A DNA stretch of 64,000 nucleotides from Microbacterium capsulatum (GCF_030865425.1 NZ_JAVFCB010000006.1:124001-188000), one strand, 5' to 3'. Shown: positions 45,020 through 54,185, counted from the first letter of the stretch. Translations and numbers: made by a program. Notes: generated by a model from the sequence alone, not told the origin.

Positions 45020-45865
45020 TCAGGCGGGGAGCACGACGCCCATCGCGTCCAGCGCGATGCGAGCCTGCTCGACCTCGAGGAACTCCGGCTCGACGATTCC
45101 GAGCGGGGCGCGGAACAGCGGCAGCACGCGCTCGTCGAGCTCGTACTCCACGACGCCGAGCTGGGTGAGGCCGGGGCCGATCACATCCGCCGACACGGCG
45201 CTGCGGTGCACGAACGCGGTCGAGGGTGCGGAGACGACGACGGCGCCGTCGCGCTCGGTGACGGCGTAGCGATGCAGGTGGCCGCTGCCGAAGGCGCGCA
45301 CGTCGAGCTCGGCGAGCACGGCCTCGAGCCGCGGCAGCGAGTCGGGTCCGACCGTCAGGTGGGTGTTCTGGTGCTCCGGCGTGTGCGCCCAGATCGGCTT
45401 GTGGGTGAACAGTGCGACGGGGCGGGGGCCGACCAGCTCGGGCAGGGTCTCGATCCACGCCCACTGCTCCTCCTCCTCCGGAAGGCCGGAGTCGAACAGC
45501 TCGCTGTTCAGGCCCACGACCGCCCAGCCGTCCACGATCTCGACGAAGCGGTCGATGCCGAAGTGCGCGCGGAACGCCGCGATCCTCTCGCTCGTGACCG
45601 GGCGGTCTCCGAACGGGTCATCGCCGGGCTCGCCGACGTCGTGGTTGCCGGGGAGCACCCGCATCGGGGCGGAGATGCCGGCGAGGATCTCCTTCGCCGC
45701 GACCCGATCGCGATCCTCGTCCGGGTCGAGGATCGTCACGTCGCCGGTGTGCACGACGATGTCGGGGGCGAGCTCGTCGATGAACTGCACGAAGAGCCGC
45801 GCGTTCTCGGACGGGCTGCCGCCCAGGTGACTGATGTGGGTGTCGGTGATCTGGACGAGCTTCAT
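45020..45865 (-). CDS. CpdA-like metallophosphoesterase 2
   Basis: A 281-residue calcineurin-fold phosphoesterase starting MKLVQITDTHISHLGG. Metal ligands lie in ITDTHIS, VVHTGDVT, VLPGNHDVG, LFTHKPIW and GSGHLHRYAV. It is a distant paralog of the enzyme at 39580-40485. The ATG at 45865 is chosen because it begins the conserved domain; a longer frame to 45943 is not needed. It lies upstream of rpiR on the same strand, behind a hairpin, so it may be separately transcribed. It is probably another phosphodiesterase acting on compounds brought in by the importer. Confidence 0.9.
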   Translation of the reverse strand: MKLVQITDTHISHLGGSPSENARLFVQFIDELAPDIVVHTGDVTILDPDEDRDRVAAKEILAGISAPMRVLPGNHDVGEPGDDPFGDRPVTSERIAAFRAHFGIDRFVEIVDGWAVVGLNSELFDSGLPEEEEQWAWIETLPELVGPRPVALFTHKPIWAHTPEHQNTHLTVGPDSLPRLEAVLAELDVRAFGSGHLHRYAVTERDGAVVVSAPSTAFVHRSAVSADVIGPGLTQLGVVEYELDERVLPLFRAPLGIVEPEFLEVEQARIALDAMGVVLPA

Positions 45866-45962
45866 CGAGGGCTCCGCTTCTGCGAGGGGATGCCGCGGGC
45901 GCGACGCCGCCACGCTAGACGGGCCGGATGACGGCCGTTCCAACGTCAGGTGAACGATGCGT

Positions 45963-47141
45963 TCACTCGACGTCGAGTTGGTGGAACTCCGTTACTTCGC
46001 GCACTGCAGCGGCAGCCCGACGCCGTTCGAGCTCGACGTCCCACGGTCCGTGGTCGACGCTGGCCGCGCGCAGGAACACGATGATCCAGCTGAGGATCAG
46101 CACGCCCGCGATGAGCTCGACCACGGTGAGGTTGTAGTAGCCGGTAGCGAAGAACACGCCGAGCAGCGCGATCACGAGCACGTACGCCCAGCCCAGCGCC
46201 ACGAAGACCCGCGAGATCCGGCGCAGCAGCCACGGCAGCCCGACGACGATCCCCGCGAACACCACGGCCATCCCGGTCGCGACGGTGTTGTGCAGCACGA
46301 AGAACGCATCGACGGGGAACACGCCGACGCACGCGAGGAGCACGCCGATCAGCACCAGGCCGATCCGCACGAGGTCGCGCCCCCGGCGGTCGCGCGGCTC
46401 GGGGATCGGCACCGACGCGGTGGCGTACCGGGCGATCGTGGTGACCATGATCCCGGCCACGATGAGCGTGCCGTTGAACGCGGGCGCCGACGCGTTGGCC
46501 GCCATGCCCAGCGCCGACAGGTTGTCGCGCCACCAATGCGGATCCGTCGCCTCGAGCATCGCGGTGAGCGCGCCGATGACGAGGAAGACCGCGAGGATCA
46601 GAGAGATCGACGAGGGGCTGAGCGCCGCCGCGCTGAGATGGCAGACGTAGGCGGTCAGGGCGAGCGCGACGCCCACGAGCACCGCGCCGGGGAACGGGAA
46701 GACCGGGGCGTCGCGGAATCCCGCCGCGAGCAGCTCCGCGAGTCCGAACAGGGCGAGCAGGGCGACGGCGGCGTGCGCCAGGCCGATCGCCGCGAGCTCG
46801 TACCAGCGCAGGCGCTGACCCGGCTCCGGGAAGCCGTCGCGCGGGTCCACCGGATCCGGATCCCTGCGCGCGTCCCTCACCTCGAGCCGCAGCGCGACCC
46901 GCCCCAGCGCGAAGCTCAGCGCGGCGACGACGGCGCCGCCCGCAGCGGCGACGACGCCCACCGACCACGGGCCGGCGATCGACAGCGTCCGGTGCCAGAA
47001 CAGCGCGAGCGCGACCAGGAAGCCGAGCACGAAGGCCGCGATGCCCACGAGCAGCGCGTCCGTCTCGTGGATCTCCTGGGGCGAGGCCGTGGCGCGCGCC
47101 CGGCGCATGCGCTCCACGAGCCGGTTCCACTGCGTCCTCAT
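45963..47141 (-). CDS. Integral membrane protein with DUF998-like C-terminus
   Basis: A 392-residue membrane protein with about nine hydrophobic segments. The region from about residue 175 resembles the DUF998 family (DPHWWRDNLSALGM, then NASAPAFNGTLIVAGIM). The N-terminal part adds two helices and a charged loop. The ATG at 47141 is behind GGAGGG with a TAGGGT -10-like box (47163 to 47158). The end is hydrophilic (LERRRAAAAVREV). It is a single gene divergent from the HAD gene; its function is unknown. Confidence 0.8.
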   Translation of the reverse strand: MRTQWNRLVERMRRARATASPQEIHETDALLVGIAAFVLGFLVALALFWHRTLSIAGPWSVGVVAAAGGAVVAALSFALGRVALRLEVRDARRDPDPVDPRDGFPEPGQRLRWYELAAIGLAHAAVALLALFGLAELLAAGFRDAPVFPFPGAVLVGVALALTAYVCHLSAAALSPSSISLILAVFLVIGALTAMLEATDPHWWRDNLSALGMAANASAPAFNGTLIVAGIMVTTIARYATASVPIPEPRDRRGRDLVRIGLVLIGVLLACVGVFPVDAFFVLHNTVATGMAVVFAGIVVGLPWLLRRISRVFVALGWAYVLVIALLGVFFATGYYNLTVVELIAGVLILSWIIVFLRAASVDHGPWDVELERRRAAAAVREVTEFHQLDVE

Positions 47142-47217
47142 CCGCCCTCCGAGTCCCACCCTAGGTGGCCCCGGCGCGCGCGTGCCCGTCGCGCCCGTCC
47201 CCGGGCGCGCCCGCGGG

Positions 47218-47232
47218 TACCCTGGGGACGTG
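47218..47232 (+). promoter_or_regulatory. Leaderless promoter box for HAD gene
   Basis: TACCCT (47218-47223) stands six bases before the GTG start, which would itself be the transcription start point. No ribosome site is seen. Confidence 0.5.
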
Positions 47233-47880
47233 CCCCAGACCTTCCGCGCTCGCGCCGCCCTGCTCGACATGGACGGCACCCTCGTCGACTCGTCGACCGT
47301 CGTGGAACGGCTGTGGCTGGAGTGGGCGGAGCCGCACGGACTCGACCCGGAGTACGTGCTCAGCGTGATCCACGGCCGCCAGGGCCACCTGAGCATGGCG
47401 ATCATGCTGCCGGACCGCCCGCACGAGCAGAACATCACGGAGAACCGGTCGATGCTGCGCGCCGAGAGCGCCGACGTCGACGGCGTCGTCGAGATCCCCG
47501 GCGCCGGCGCGTTCCTGGCCGCGATCGCCCCGTTCCCGCACGCGATCGTCACCTCGGCCGACGACCGGCTGCTGCGCGTGCGCATGGACGCCGCGCGGCT
47601 CGCGGTGCCCGGGTCTCCGGTCACGGCCGAGCACGTCCACGCCTCCAAGCCGGATCCGGAGGGCTTCCTGCTCGGCGCCGAGCGGCTCGGAGTGGATCCG
47701 GCAGACTGCATCGTCTTCGAGGACTCCAGCGCGGGCATCGCGGCCGCCCGCGCCGCCGGGATGCGCGTGATCGGCGTGGGAGCCGGATCGGCCGCGCACT
47801 CCCCCGACGCCGTGGTGCCCGACTTCACGCACGTGCGGGTCGAGGCCGACGGCGACGGATTCCTGCTCGCGCTCGACTGA
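47230..47880 (+). CDS. HAD-superfamily phosphatase (sugar-phosphatase-like)
   Basis: A 216-residue haloacid-dehalogenase phosphatase. The nucleophile motif is LLDMDGTLVDSS (residues 12-23), followed by a small helical cap. Motif II is IVTSAD, motif III the Lys in HASKPDPEGFLLGAERLG, and motif IV IVFEDSSAGIAAARAAG. It fits the beta-phosphoglucomutase/sugar phosphatase subgroup. The GTG at 47230 is a leaderless-type start. It should dephosphorylate a small sugar or polyol phosphate, consistent with the neighbouring phosphate-ester genes. Confidence 0.9.
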   Translation: MPQTFRARAALLDMDGTLVDSSTVVERLWLEWAEPHGLDPEYVLSVIHGRQGHLSMAIMLPDRPHEQNITENRSMLRAESADVDGVVEIPGAGAFLAAIAPFPHAIVTSADDRLLRVRMDAARLAVPGSPVTAEHVHASKPDPEGFLLGAERLGVDPADCIVFEDSSAGIAAARAAGMRVIGVGAGSAAHSPDAVVPDFTHVRVEADGDGFLLALD

Positions 47881-47893
47881 CGCCCGCACCTCT

Positions 47894-47908
47894 GACGCCC
47901 GCGGCGTC
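47894..47908. terminator. Small hairpin between convergent HAD and phosphoribosyltransferase genes
   Basis: GACGCC and GGCGTC (47894-47899 with 47903-47908) can pair around a three-base loop in the 50-base convergent gap. It is weak but well placed. Confidence 0.3.
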
Positions 47909-47930
47909 GGCCCGGGGCGTGCCCGTCCGG

Positions 47931-48440
47931 TCAGGCCGTGGGCGGCAGGCCCAGGTCCTCTTCGCGCACGGTGCCCTTGGCCGACCAGGGGAAGTCGATC
48001 CAGCGATCGGTGTCCTTCCACGCGTAGTCGGGCTGGATGATCGTGGTCGGCTTGGTGTAGATCGTCACCGAGCGGACGTCGGCGCCCTTGTCGCGCAGCA
48101 GCTGCACGGCGAGCGCGAGGGTGCGCCCGGAGTCGGCGACGTCGTCCACGAGCAGAACGCGGCGGCCGTTCAAGTACTCCATGTCGAGCGCCGGGGGCAG
48201 CACCTCGGGGGCGTCCAGCACCGTGCCGATGCCGGTGTAGAACTCGACGTTGATCGCGCCGCAGTTCTTCGCGCCGAGGCCGTACGAGATCGCGCCGGCC
48301 GGCAGCAGACCGCCGCGGGCGATCGCGACGACCACCTCGGTGTCGAAGCCCGAATCGAGGATCCTCCGCGCGAGATCGCGCATCGCTTCGCCGAAACCGT
48401 CCCAGGTGAGCACTTCGCGCTCGATCACCGCATCCGTCAT
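47931..48440 (-). CDS. Purine-type phosphoribosyltransferase
   Basis: A 169-residue type I phosphoribosyltransferase. The PRPP-binding loop is RVLLVDDVADSGRTLALAVQ (about residues 94-113), preceded by VVAIARGGLLPAG. The end YAWKDTDRWIDFPWSAKG is shared with the xanthine/hypoxanthine group. It salvages a purine base to its nucleotide in the cytoplasm. No ribosome site is present; CAGAAT six bases before the ATG hints at a leaderless transcript. It is convergent with the HAD gene and downstream of the Lrp gene on the same strand. Confidence 0.88.
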   Translation of the reverse strand: MTDAVIEREVLTWDGFGEAMRDLARRILDSGFDTEVVVAIARGGLLPAGAISYGLGAKNCGAINVEFYTGIGTVLDAPEVLPPALDMEYLNGRRVLLVDDVADSGRTLALAVQLLRDKGADVRSVTIYTKPTTIIQPDYAWKDTDRWIDFPWSAKGTVREEDLGLPPTA

Positions 48441-48493
48441 GGGTACATTCTGCCGTGCGGCGCGGCGCGGGAGAACCACGGATCCGGTCGGAT

Positions 48494-48931
48494 TCAGTGC
48501 TGCGCGAAGTCCTCGAAGATCAGGGTGGTGCGGGTGGACCGCACGGCCGGGATCGCCTGGATGTCCTCGAGCACGATGCGGCGCAGATCGCGGGCGTCGC
48601 CCGCACGCACGAGCAGGATCACGTCGAAGTCGCCTCCGACGAGCGCCATGTGCTCGACCTCGGGGATCTCCCGCAGCCGGTCCCGCACCTCCTGCCACGC
48701 CGGCTGCTCGAGCGACAGCATGACGTACGCCGAGGCGTGGTGGCCGAGCAGCACCGGATCCGTGCGCACGGTGTAGCCCGTGATGATCCCGGCGTCGGTG
48801 AGGCGCTTGATCCGCGCGTGCGCCCCCGCTCGGGAGATGTGCACGACGTCGGCGATCGCCGTCATGGACACCCTGGCATCGCGTCGCAGCTCCTCCAGGA
48901 TCGCGCGGTCGACGTCGTCGAGGCTCGTCAC
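48494..48931 (-). CDS. Lrp/AsnC-family regulator
   Basis: A 145-residue Lrp-type regulator. The helix-turn-helix is VSMTAIADVVHISRAGAHAR (about residues 19-38) after LDDVDRAILEELRRDAR. The C-terminal RAM domain includes VEHMALVGGDFDVILLVRAG. The GTG at 48931 follows AAGGAG; a frame extending to 49105 crosses the divergent promoter. It faces the branched-chain 2-oxoacid dehydrogenase genes, the usual place of BkdR-type activators that respond to branched-chain amino acids. Confidence 0.92.
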   Translation of the reverse strand: MTSLDDVDRAILEELRRDARVSMTAIADVVHISRAGAHARIKRLTDAGIITGYTVRTDPVLLGHHASAYVMLSLEQPAWQEVRDRLREIPEVEHMALVGGDFDVILLVRAGDARDLRRIVLEDIQAIPAVRSTRTTLIFEDFAQH

Positions 48932-48965
48932 GGGCACTCCTTCCGATGAGGGTTCTGGATGACAC

Positions 48966-49012
48966 TTTGCACCATCACCACGGATAATGCGAGCAATCAT
49001 CCATACTCGCCT
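48966..49012. promoter_or_regulatory. Divergent lrp/bkd control region
   Basis: The 152-base gap contains an AT-rich segment with GATAAT (48983-48988, a good rightward -10) and imperfect dyads around GAGCAATCATCCATACTC (48991-49008) that could bind the Lrp regulator. A -35 at correct spacing was not found. Confidence 0.4.
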
Positions 49013-49083
49013 CGATCTGGTTGGACGACTGCTGCCCCGGGCGCACACTGGACTCATCCCGTTCGGCAAGGAAGGCGGACCCG

Positions 49084-50220
49084 ATGCAGCAGACGACGTC
49101 CTCACCCGCGCATGGCGCAGATCCTCGTGATCTGCTGCCCCGCGACGTCCCCGTGCGACTGATCGACGAGACCGGCGCCGTCACCGTCGACGACGGCTAC
49201 CCGATGCCCGGCGACGATCTGCTCGGCCGCGCGTACCAGGGGCTCGTCGAGGGCCGCCGGATCAACGACCAGGCGAACGCGCTGGTCCGTCAGGGCCGCC
49301 TCGCCGTCTACCCGTCCTCGCACGGGCAGGAGGCCTGCCAGGTCGCCGCCTCCCTCGTGCTCGGCGCGCACGACTGGCTGTTCCCGACCTACCGCGACTC
49401 GGTCGCCGTGATCGCGCGCGGCGTCTCCCCCGCCGACGCCATGGTGCTGCTCAAGGGCGACTGGCACTCCGGTTACGACCCGCGCGAGCACCGCGTCGCC
49501 CCGCAGACCACGCCGCTCGCGACCCAGCTGCTGCATGCGGTCGGCTTCGCGCAGGCCGCGAAGCACCGCGGGGAGGACACCGTCGTGCTCGCGATGTGCG
49601 GCGACGGATCCACGAGCGAGGGCGACTTCCACGAGGCGATGAACTTCGCCGCCGTCTTCCACCTGCCCGTCGTCTTCTTCGTGCAGAACAACGAGTTCGC
49701 GATCTCGGTCCCGCTCTCCCGGCAGACCGCGGCGCCGTCGCTCGCGCACAAGGCGATCGGCTACGGCATGCCCGGCCAGCGCGTCGACGGCAACGACGTC
49801 GCGGCCCTGCTCGCGGTGCTCGGCGAGGCCGTCGACCGCGCCCGCTCGGGCGGCGGCCCGACCCTGATCGAGGCGCACACCTACCGGATGCAGGCGCACA
49901 CGAACGCCGACGACGACACCCGCTACCGGGAGCGCGCCGAGGTTCAGGCGTGGGCGGAGCGGGATCCGCTGCTGCGGCTGCGCGCCCATCTCACCTCTCG
50001 CGGACTCCTCGACGAGGCCCGCGAGCAGGAGCTCGCCGACGGTGCGGAGACGATCGCCGCGGCCCTCCGCGACGCGCTCAACGCCGACGCCGACCTCGAC
50101 CCCGAAGACCTGTTCCGCCACGTCCGCAGCACCCGTTCGCCGCAGCTCGACGAACAGTGGCACCAGCTGCGCGACGAAATCGAACGATCCGGATCCGCGA
50201 CCGCAGGAGGCCACCGATGA
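49084..50220 (+). CDS. bkdA: 2-oxoacid dehydrogenase E1 alpha subunit
   Basis: A 378-residue thiamine-diphosphate-dependent E1 alpha subunit. The ThDP motif runs from CGDGSTSEGDFHEAMNFAAV to FFVQNNEFAIS, and the substrate-channel HGQEACQVAASLVL and phosphorylation-loop-like YRMQAHTNADDDTRYR are present. The fold and length fit the branched-chain/pyruvate E1 alpha. The ATG at 49084 has AAGGAAGG upstream. It is the first of three coupled genes (E1 alpha, E1 beta, E2). It decarboxylates branched-chain 2-oxoacids, from valine, leucine and isoleucine, to feed acyl-CoA pools. Confidence 0.92.
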   Translation: MQQTTSSPAHGADPRDLLPRDVPVRLIDETGAVTVDDGYPMPGDDLLGRAYQGLVEGRRINDQANALVRQGRLAVYPSSHGQEACQVAASLVLGAHDWLFPTYRDSVAVIARGVSPADAMVLLKGDWHSGYDPREHRVAPQTTPLATQLLHAVGFAQAAKHRGEDTVVLAMCGDGSTSEGDFHEAMNFAAVFHLPVVFFVQNNEFAISVPLSRQTAAPSLAHKAIGYGMPGQRVDGNDVAALLAVLGEAVDRARSGGGPTLIEAHTYRMQAHTNADDDTRYRERAEVQAWAERDPLLRLRAHLTSRGLLDEAREQELADGAETIAAALRDALNADADLDPEDLFRHVRSTRSPQLDEQWHQLRDEIERSGSATAGGHR

Positions 50221-51245
50221 CCATCGCGCACGACGACGTCCGCGTCGACACCCCCGCCCCGACCACGCAGACCATGACGATGGCCGCGGCGCTGAACCGC
50301 GCCCTGGCCGACGCGATCGAGGCCGATCCCGAGGTCGTCGTCTTCGGCGAGGACGTCGGCGCGCTCGGCGGCGTCTTCCGCATCACCGACGGCCTCACCG
50401 CGCGCTACGGCGAGGACCGTTGCTTCGACACCCCGCTCGCCGAGTCCGGCATCGTCGGCACCGCGGTCGGCATGGCCATGAACGGCATGCGGCCGGTCGT
50501 CGAGATGCAGTTCGACGCCTTCGCCCTGCCGGCGTTCGAGCAGGTGGTCAGCCACGTCGCGAAGATGGGCAACCGCACCCGCGGCGCCCTCGCCCTGCCG
50601 ATGGTGATCCGGATCCCGACCGGCGGCGGCATCGGCGGCGTCGAGCACCACTGCGACTCCTCCGAGGCGTACTACGCGCACACCCCCGGGCTCACCGTGC
50701 TCTGCCCGTCGACCCCGCAGGACGCGTACTCGCTGCTGCGGGCGGCGATCGCGTCGCCGGATCCGGTGGTCTTCCTCGAGCCGAAGAAGCTGTACTGGAC
50801 CAGGGGCGAGGTCGACACCTCGCTCGTCGCCGAGATCGGATCCGCCCGGGTCGTCCGCGAGGGCACCGACGTCACCCTCCTCTCCTACGGATCCTCCGTG
50901 GCGACCTGCCTGGAGGCGGCGGAGATCGCCGCCTCGGAGGGTCGCAGCGTGCAGGTCGTCGACGTGCGCTCGCTCTCCCCGATCGACGACGCCACGATCA
51001 CCGCCGCCGTGCGCTCGACCGGCCGGGCCGTGGTGGTCGCCGAGGCGCCCGGGTACGTGAGCGTCGCGAGCGAGATCCAGTCCCGCGTGTTCGAGCGCTG
51101 CTTCGAGTACCTCGAGGCGCCGGTACGCAGGGTGACCGGGTTCGACACCCCGTATGCGCCGCCGAAGTTCGAGCACTGGTACCTGCCCGACGCCGACCGC
51201 GTGCTGGACGCGATCGACTCCCTGCACTTCGAGGACGAGCGATGA
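50217..51245 (+). CDS. bkdB: 2-oxoacid dehydrogenase E1 beta subunit
   Basis: A 342-residue E1 beta subunit with VVFGEDVGALGGVFRITDGL, FDTPLAESGIVGTAVGMAMN and the His-containing GIGGVEHHCDSSEAYYAHTP, all typical of branched-chain E1 beta. The C-terminal domain ends with VTGFDTPYAPPKFEHWYLP. The start overlaps the E1 alpha stop (ATGA), and the end overlaps the E2 start likewise. It pairs with E1 alpha in an alpha2beta2 tetramer. Confidence 0.93.
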   Translation: MTIAHDDVRVDTPAPTTQTMTMAAALNRALADAIEADPEVVVFGEDVGALGGVFRITDGLTARYGEDRCFDTPLAESGIVGTAVGMAMNGMRPVVEMQFDAFALPAFEQVVSHVAKMGNRTRGALALPMVIRIPTGGGIGGVEHHCDSSEAYYAHTPGLTVLCPSTPQDAYSLLRAAIASPDPVVFLEPKKLYWTRGEVDTSLVAEIGSARVVREGTDVTLLSYGSSVATCLEAAEIAASEGRSVQVVDVRSLSPIDDATITAAVRSTGRAVVVAEAPGYVSVASEIQSRVFERCFEYLEAPVRRVTGFDTPYAPPKFEHWYLPDADRVLDAIDSLHFEDER

Positions 51246-52702
51246 CGGCGGCGACGAAGGTGTTCCGCCTGCCGGACCTCGGCGAGGGCCTCACCGAGGC
51301 CGGGCTCGTGCAGTGGCTGGTGCAGGTGGGCGACACGATCCGCACCGACCAGCCGATCGCCGAGGTCGAGACCGCGAAGAGCGTCGTCGAGCTGCCCTCC
51401 CCGTTCGCGGGCGTCGTGACGGCGCTGCACGGCGAGCCGGGCGAGACGATCGACGTCGACGCTCCGGTGCTCGAGGTCGCCGATCCCGACGCCGCGGCAT
51501 CGGGTCCCGTCCCGGTCGCCGAGGCGGCGTCCCCGGCGGTGGAGAAGGAGGCGTACCGCACCGAGGAGCGGGCAGGATCCGGCAACGTGCTGATCGGGTA
51601 CGGCACCTCCGAGCGGGCGGGCTCCGGCCGCCGTCGGGTGCGCCGCGTGCCCGCGGTCGCCGCGGCCTCTGCAGCCCCGGCCTCGGTCGCCCCGCGGGAC
51701 GAGGTCCGCCCGGTCCCGGAGGCGCCCGTCGCCCGGGTCCCCGTCGCCGTGCGCTCCCCGCTCGTGCGCCGACTCGCCCGCGATCTGCACCTCGACGTGC
51801 GCACGATCACCCCGACCGGCGCCGACGGCGCGATCACCCGGGCCGACGTGCTCCGTGCCGCGGTGGACCAGGCCGTGGACGGCGTCGCGCTGCACACGCT
51901 CGCGTCCGCTCCGATCCCTGACGCCGCCGCTTCGGTCCCCGGGCCTGTCGATCGGACCGCGCCCCCGCGGGTCGCTGCGGTCGGCTCCGACACGGTCGAC
52001 GGCCTGCGGATCCTGCACCGCGAACGGATGTCGCCGCTGCGCAAGGCCGTCAGCGCGAAGCTCACCCGCAGCCGCTCCGAGATCCCCGAGGCGACGGTCT
52101 GGGTCGATGTCGACGTCACCGACCTGTGGAACCTGCGCGCCGCCATGGCGCCCGCGGGCGGCCGCGCCCCCTCTCTCACCGCCCTGGTCGCGCGGTTCGT
52201 GCTGATCGCGCTCTCCGAGCACCCGCTGCTCGCGTCGCGGCTCAGCGACGACGCGAGCGAGATCCTCTCCTTCGACGGGATCAACCTGGGCGTCGCCGCC
52301 GACACCGACCGCGGCCTCCTGGTGCCGGTGATCCCGCGCGCGCACGAACTGAACGTCGAGGAGCTCGACATCGCCCTCCGCGAGCTCGCGGCGACGGCCC
52401 GCGCCGGCACCATGCCGCCCGAGCGGCTGCGCGGCTCGACGTTCACGCTGAACAACTACGGCGGCCTCGGCGTCGATGGGTCGGCGGCGATCATCAACCA
52501 CCCCGACGTCGCGATCCTCGGCATCGGCCGGATGATCGAGCGCCCCTGGGTCGTCGACGGCGAGATCGTGGTGCGCCGGATCGCGCAGCTGTCGCTCGTG
52601 TTCGATCACCGGGTGTGCGACGGCGGCTACGCGGCCGGGTTCCTGCGGCGGGTGATGGAGCTCCTGGAGCACCCCGCCCGCGCGTTCGGCCGGGTGCGCT
52701 GA
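51242..52702 (+). CDS. bkdC: 2-oxoacid dehydrogenase E2 (dihydrolipoyl acyltransferase)
   Basis: A 486-residue E2 with one lipoyl domain (residues 5-80; lipoyl Lys46 in VETAKSVVELPSPF), a peripheral-subunit-binding domain (VRRLARDLHLDVRTITPTG) and a C-terminal acyltransferase domain with LSLVFDHRVCDGGYAAGF holding the catalytic His. The Ala/Pro-rich linkers are usual for the flexible arm. It transfers the acyl group to CoA. No lipoamide dehydrogenase gene follows, so E3 must come from elsewhere. A strong terminator lies 16 bases after the stop. Confidence 0.94.
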   Translation: MTAATKVFRLPDLGEGLTEAGLVQWLVQVGDTIRTDQPIAEVETAKSVVELPSPFAGVVTALHGEPGETIDVDAPVLEVADPDAAASGPVPVAEAASPAVEKEAYRTEERAGSGNVLIGYGTSERAGSGRRRVRRVPAVAAASAAPASVAPRDEVRPVPEAPVARVPVAVRSPLVRRLARDLHLDVRTITPTGADGAITRADVLRAAVDQAVDGVALHTLASAPIPDAAASVPGPVDRTAPPRVAAVGSDTVDGLRILHRERMSPLRKAVSAKLTRSRSEIPEATVWVDVDVTDLWNLRAAMAPAGGRAPSLTALVARFVLIALSEHPLLASRLSDDASEILSFDGINLGVAADTDRGLLVPVIPRAHELNVEELDIALRELAATARAGTMPPERLRGSTFTLNNYGGLGVDGSAAIINHPDVAILGIGRMIERPWVVDGEIVVRRIAQLSLVFDHRVCDGGYAAGFLRRVMELLEHPARAFGRVR

Positions 52703-52718
52703 CCGGCCCAGACGTGAG

Positions 52719-52750
52719 AAGGCCCCGGACGTCGGGTCGTCCGGGGCCTT
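52719..52750. terminator. Rho-independent-type hairpin between bkdC and amidase
   Basis: AAGGCCCCGGAC (52719-52730) pairs perfectly with 52739-52750 around an 8-base loop. It lies between convergent genes and, through the flanking AA/TT pairs, can act in both directions. Confidence 0.85.
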
Positions 52751-52772
52751 CCTCCTGCGCCGCGGGGACGGA

Positions 52773-54185
52773 TCAGCGCGGGTCGAGGGGCACGCGTGCC
52801 CGCCAGGGCGCCGCCTGCTCGTAGCGCTCGGCGAGGGCGAGGATCTCGGCGTCCCCGTTCCACCGTCCGAGCAGATGCATCCCGACCGGGCCCGCCTCCA
52901 CCTCCCCACAGGCGACACTGAGCCCGGGCAGCCCGGTGAGGTTCGCCGCGCAGAGCATGCGCAGGGCGCTGCCGAGGGACTCCGCATCGCCTGCGCTGGT
53001 CAGCTCGGCGGCCATGCCCGCGAGCCGCGGCGCGCCGGCGGGCAGCGTCGGACTGACGATCGCGACGAGGCCCCGGGCGGCGAGGAGCTCCTCGAGGCGC
53101 CGCCTCAGGGCGCCCCGCAGGCGCCGCGCGAGCTCGACGTCGTCCGCCCGGAGCAGGGCGCCGGACGCGATCATCACCCGGGTCTCGGGGAGATAGTCGC
53201 CGGCGGCCGCCTGCAGACGGTGCCGATGCAGCTCGGCGGCCTCCGAGAGCGAGACCAGGAGCCCCGCCGTGAGTGCGAGGTCGAGGTCGGAGGCGTCCAC
53301 CTCGACGATCTCGACGCCGTTCCGCTCCAGCACGACGATCGCCTCGTCCACGGCGGCGCGGACGGGGCCCGCGACGCCCCAGCGCTCCCACTGCGCGCGG
53401 TCGACGCCGACACGCGTGGCCACGGCGCGGTCGGCGGCGCCGACGACCGAGCCGCCGAAGTGCGTGGCGAGTGCGGCCGGCTCGGCGATCGCATCGAGGA
53501 CCAGCGCGGCCCCGCGCACCGATGCGGCGATCGGCCCGATCGCGTCCATCGTGCCGCTCACGGTCATCGATCCCGTCCTGGAGACGAGCCCGGAGGAGGG
53601 CTTGAGCCCGACGAGACCATTGATCGAGGCGGGGTTGCGCACGGAACCGCCGGTGTCGGTGCCCAGGGTGGCCGGCACGGATCCCACGGCGACGGCGACA
53701 CCCGATCCGATGCTCGATCCGCCCGCGTAGCGCTCCGGGTCGCGCGGATTCCGCGTGGGCGGCCGGCCCTGGCCGAACGCGAACTCATAGGTCACGGTCT
53801 TGCCGAGCAGCACGCCGCCCGCTGCGCGGAAGCGACCCACGGCGACGGCGTCGTGTCGCGCCGGCATCGCGTCCCGGAAGACTTCCGATCCGCCCCGCGT
53901 CGGCATGCCGGCGACGTCGATGACGTCCTTCACGCCGATCGGGACGCCGTCCAGGGGTCCGCGGGGCCTTCCCGCGCTCCGGCGCTCGTCGCTGGCCCGC
54001 GCGGCGGCCAGCGCGCCTGCGGCGTCCAGGTGCGCCCAGGCGTGCACGCGGTCCTCGGTGGCCCGGATCCGCTCGAGCGCCGCGGCCACGAGCTGCGCGC
54101 TCGTGACCTCGCCGTCTGCAAGCGCGGCGGCGGCCTCGGGCACGCCCCAGCGCCAGGTCTCGGTGATCGCGCCGGTTCCGGTCAT
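52773..54185 (-). CDS. Amidase (amidase-signature family)
   Basis: A 470-residue amidase. The Ser-cisSer-Lys triad is visible: Lys in GVPIGVKDVIDVAGMPTRGG, the cis-Ser in YAGGSSIGSGVAVAVG and the nucleophile in GTDTGGSVRNPASINGL. It hydrolyses a carboxamide or similar C-N bond. The ATG at 54185 overlaps the stop of a 56-residue gene upstream (ATGA), as seen for AtzE-type amidases with a small GatC-like partner. It is the last gene of a three-gene leftward unit (amidohydrolase, small protein, amidase) that ends at the bkd terminator. Confidence 0.93.
   Translation of the reverse strand: MTGTGAITETWRWGVPEAAAALADGEVTSAQLVAAALERIRATEDRVHAWAHLDAAGALAAARASDERRSAGRPRGPLDGVPIGVKDVIDVAGMPTRGGSEVFRDAMPARHDAVAVGRFRAAGGVLLGKTVTYEFAFGQGRPPTRNPRDPERYAGGSSIGSGVAVAVGSVPATLGTDTGGSVRNPASINGLVGLKPSSGLVSRTGSMTVSGTMDAIGPIAASVRGAALVLDAIAEPAALATHFGGSVVGAADRAVATRVGVDRAQWERWGVAGPVRAAVDEAIVVLERNGVEIVEVDASDLDLALTAGLLVSLSEAAELHRHRLQAAAGDYLPETRVMIASGALLRADDVELARRLRGALRRRLEELLAARGLVAIVSPTLPAGAPRLAGMAAELTSAGDAESLGSALRMLCAANLTGLPGLSVACGEVEAGPVGMHLLGRWNGDAEILALAERYEQAAPWRARVPLDPR

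Noticed and set aside
45957-48776. Plus-strand frame of 939 codons
   Set aside because: Antisense shadow of the DUF998, phosphoribosyltransferase and Lrp genes, in a repetitive Arg/Asp/His-rich translation.
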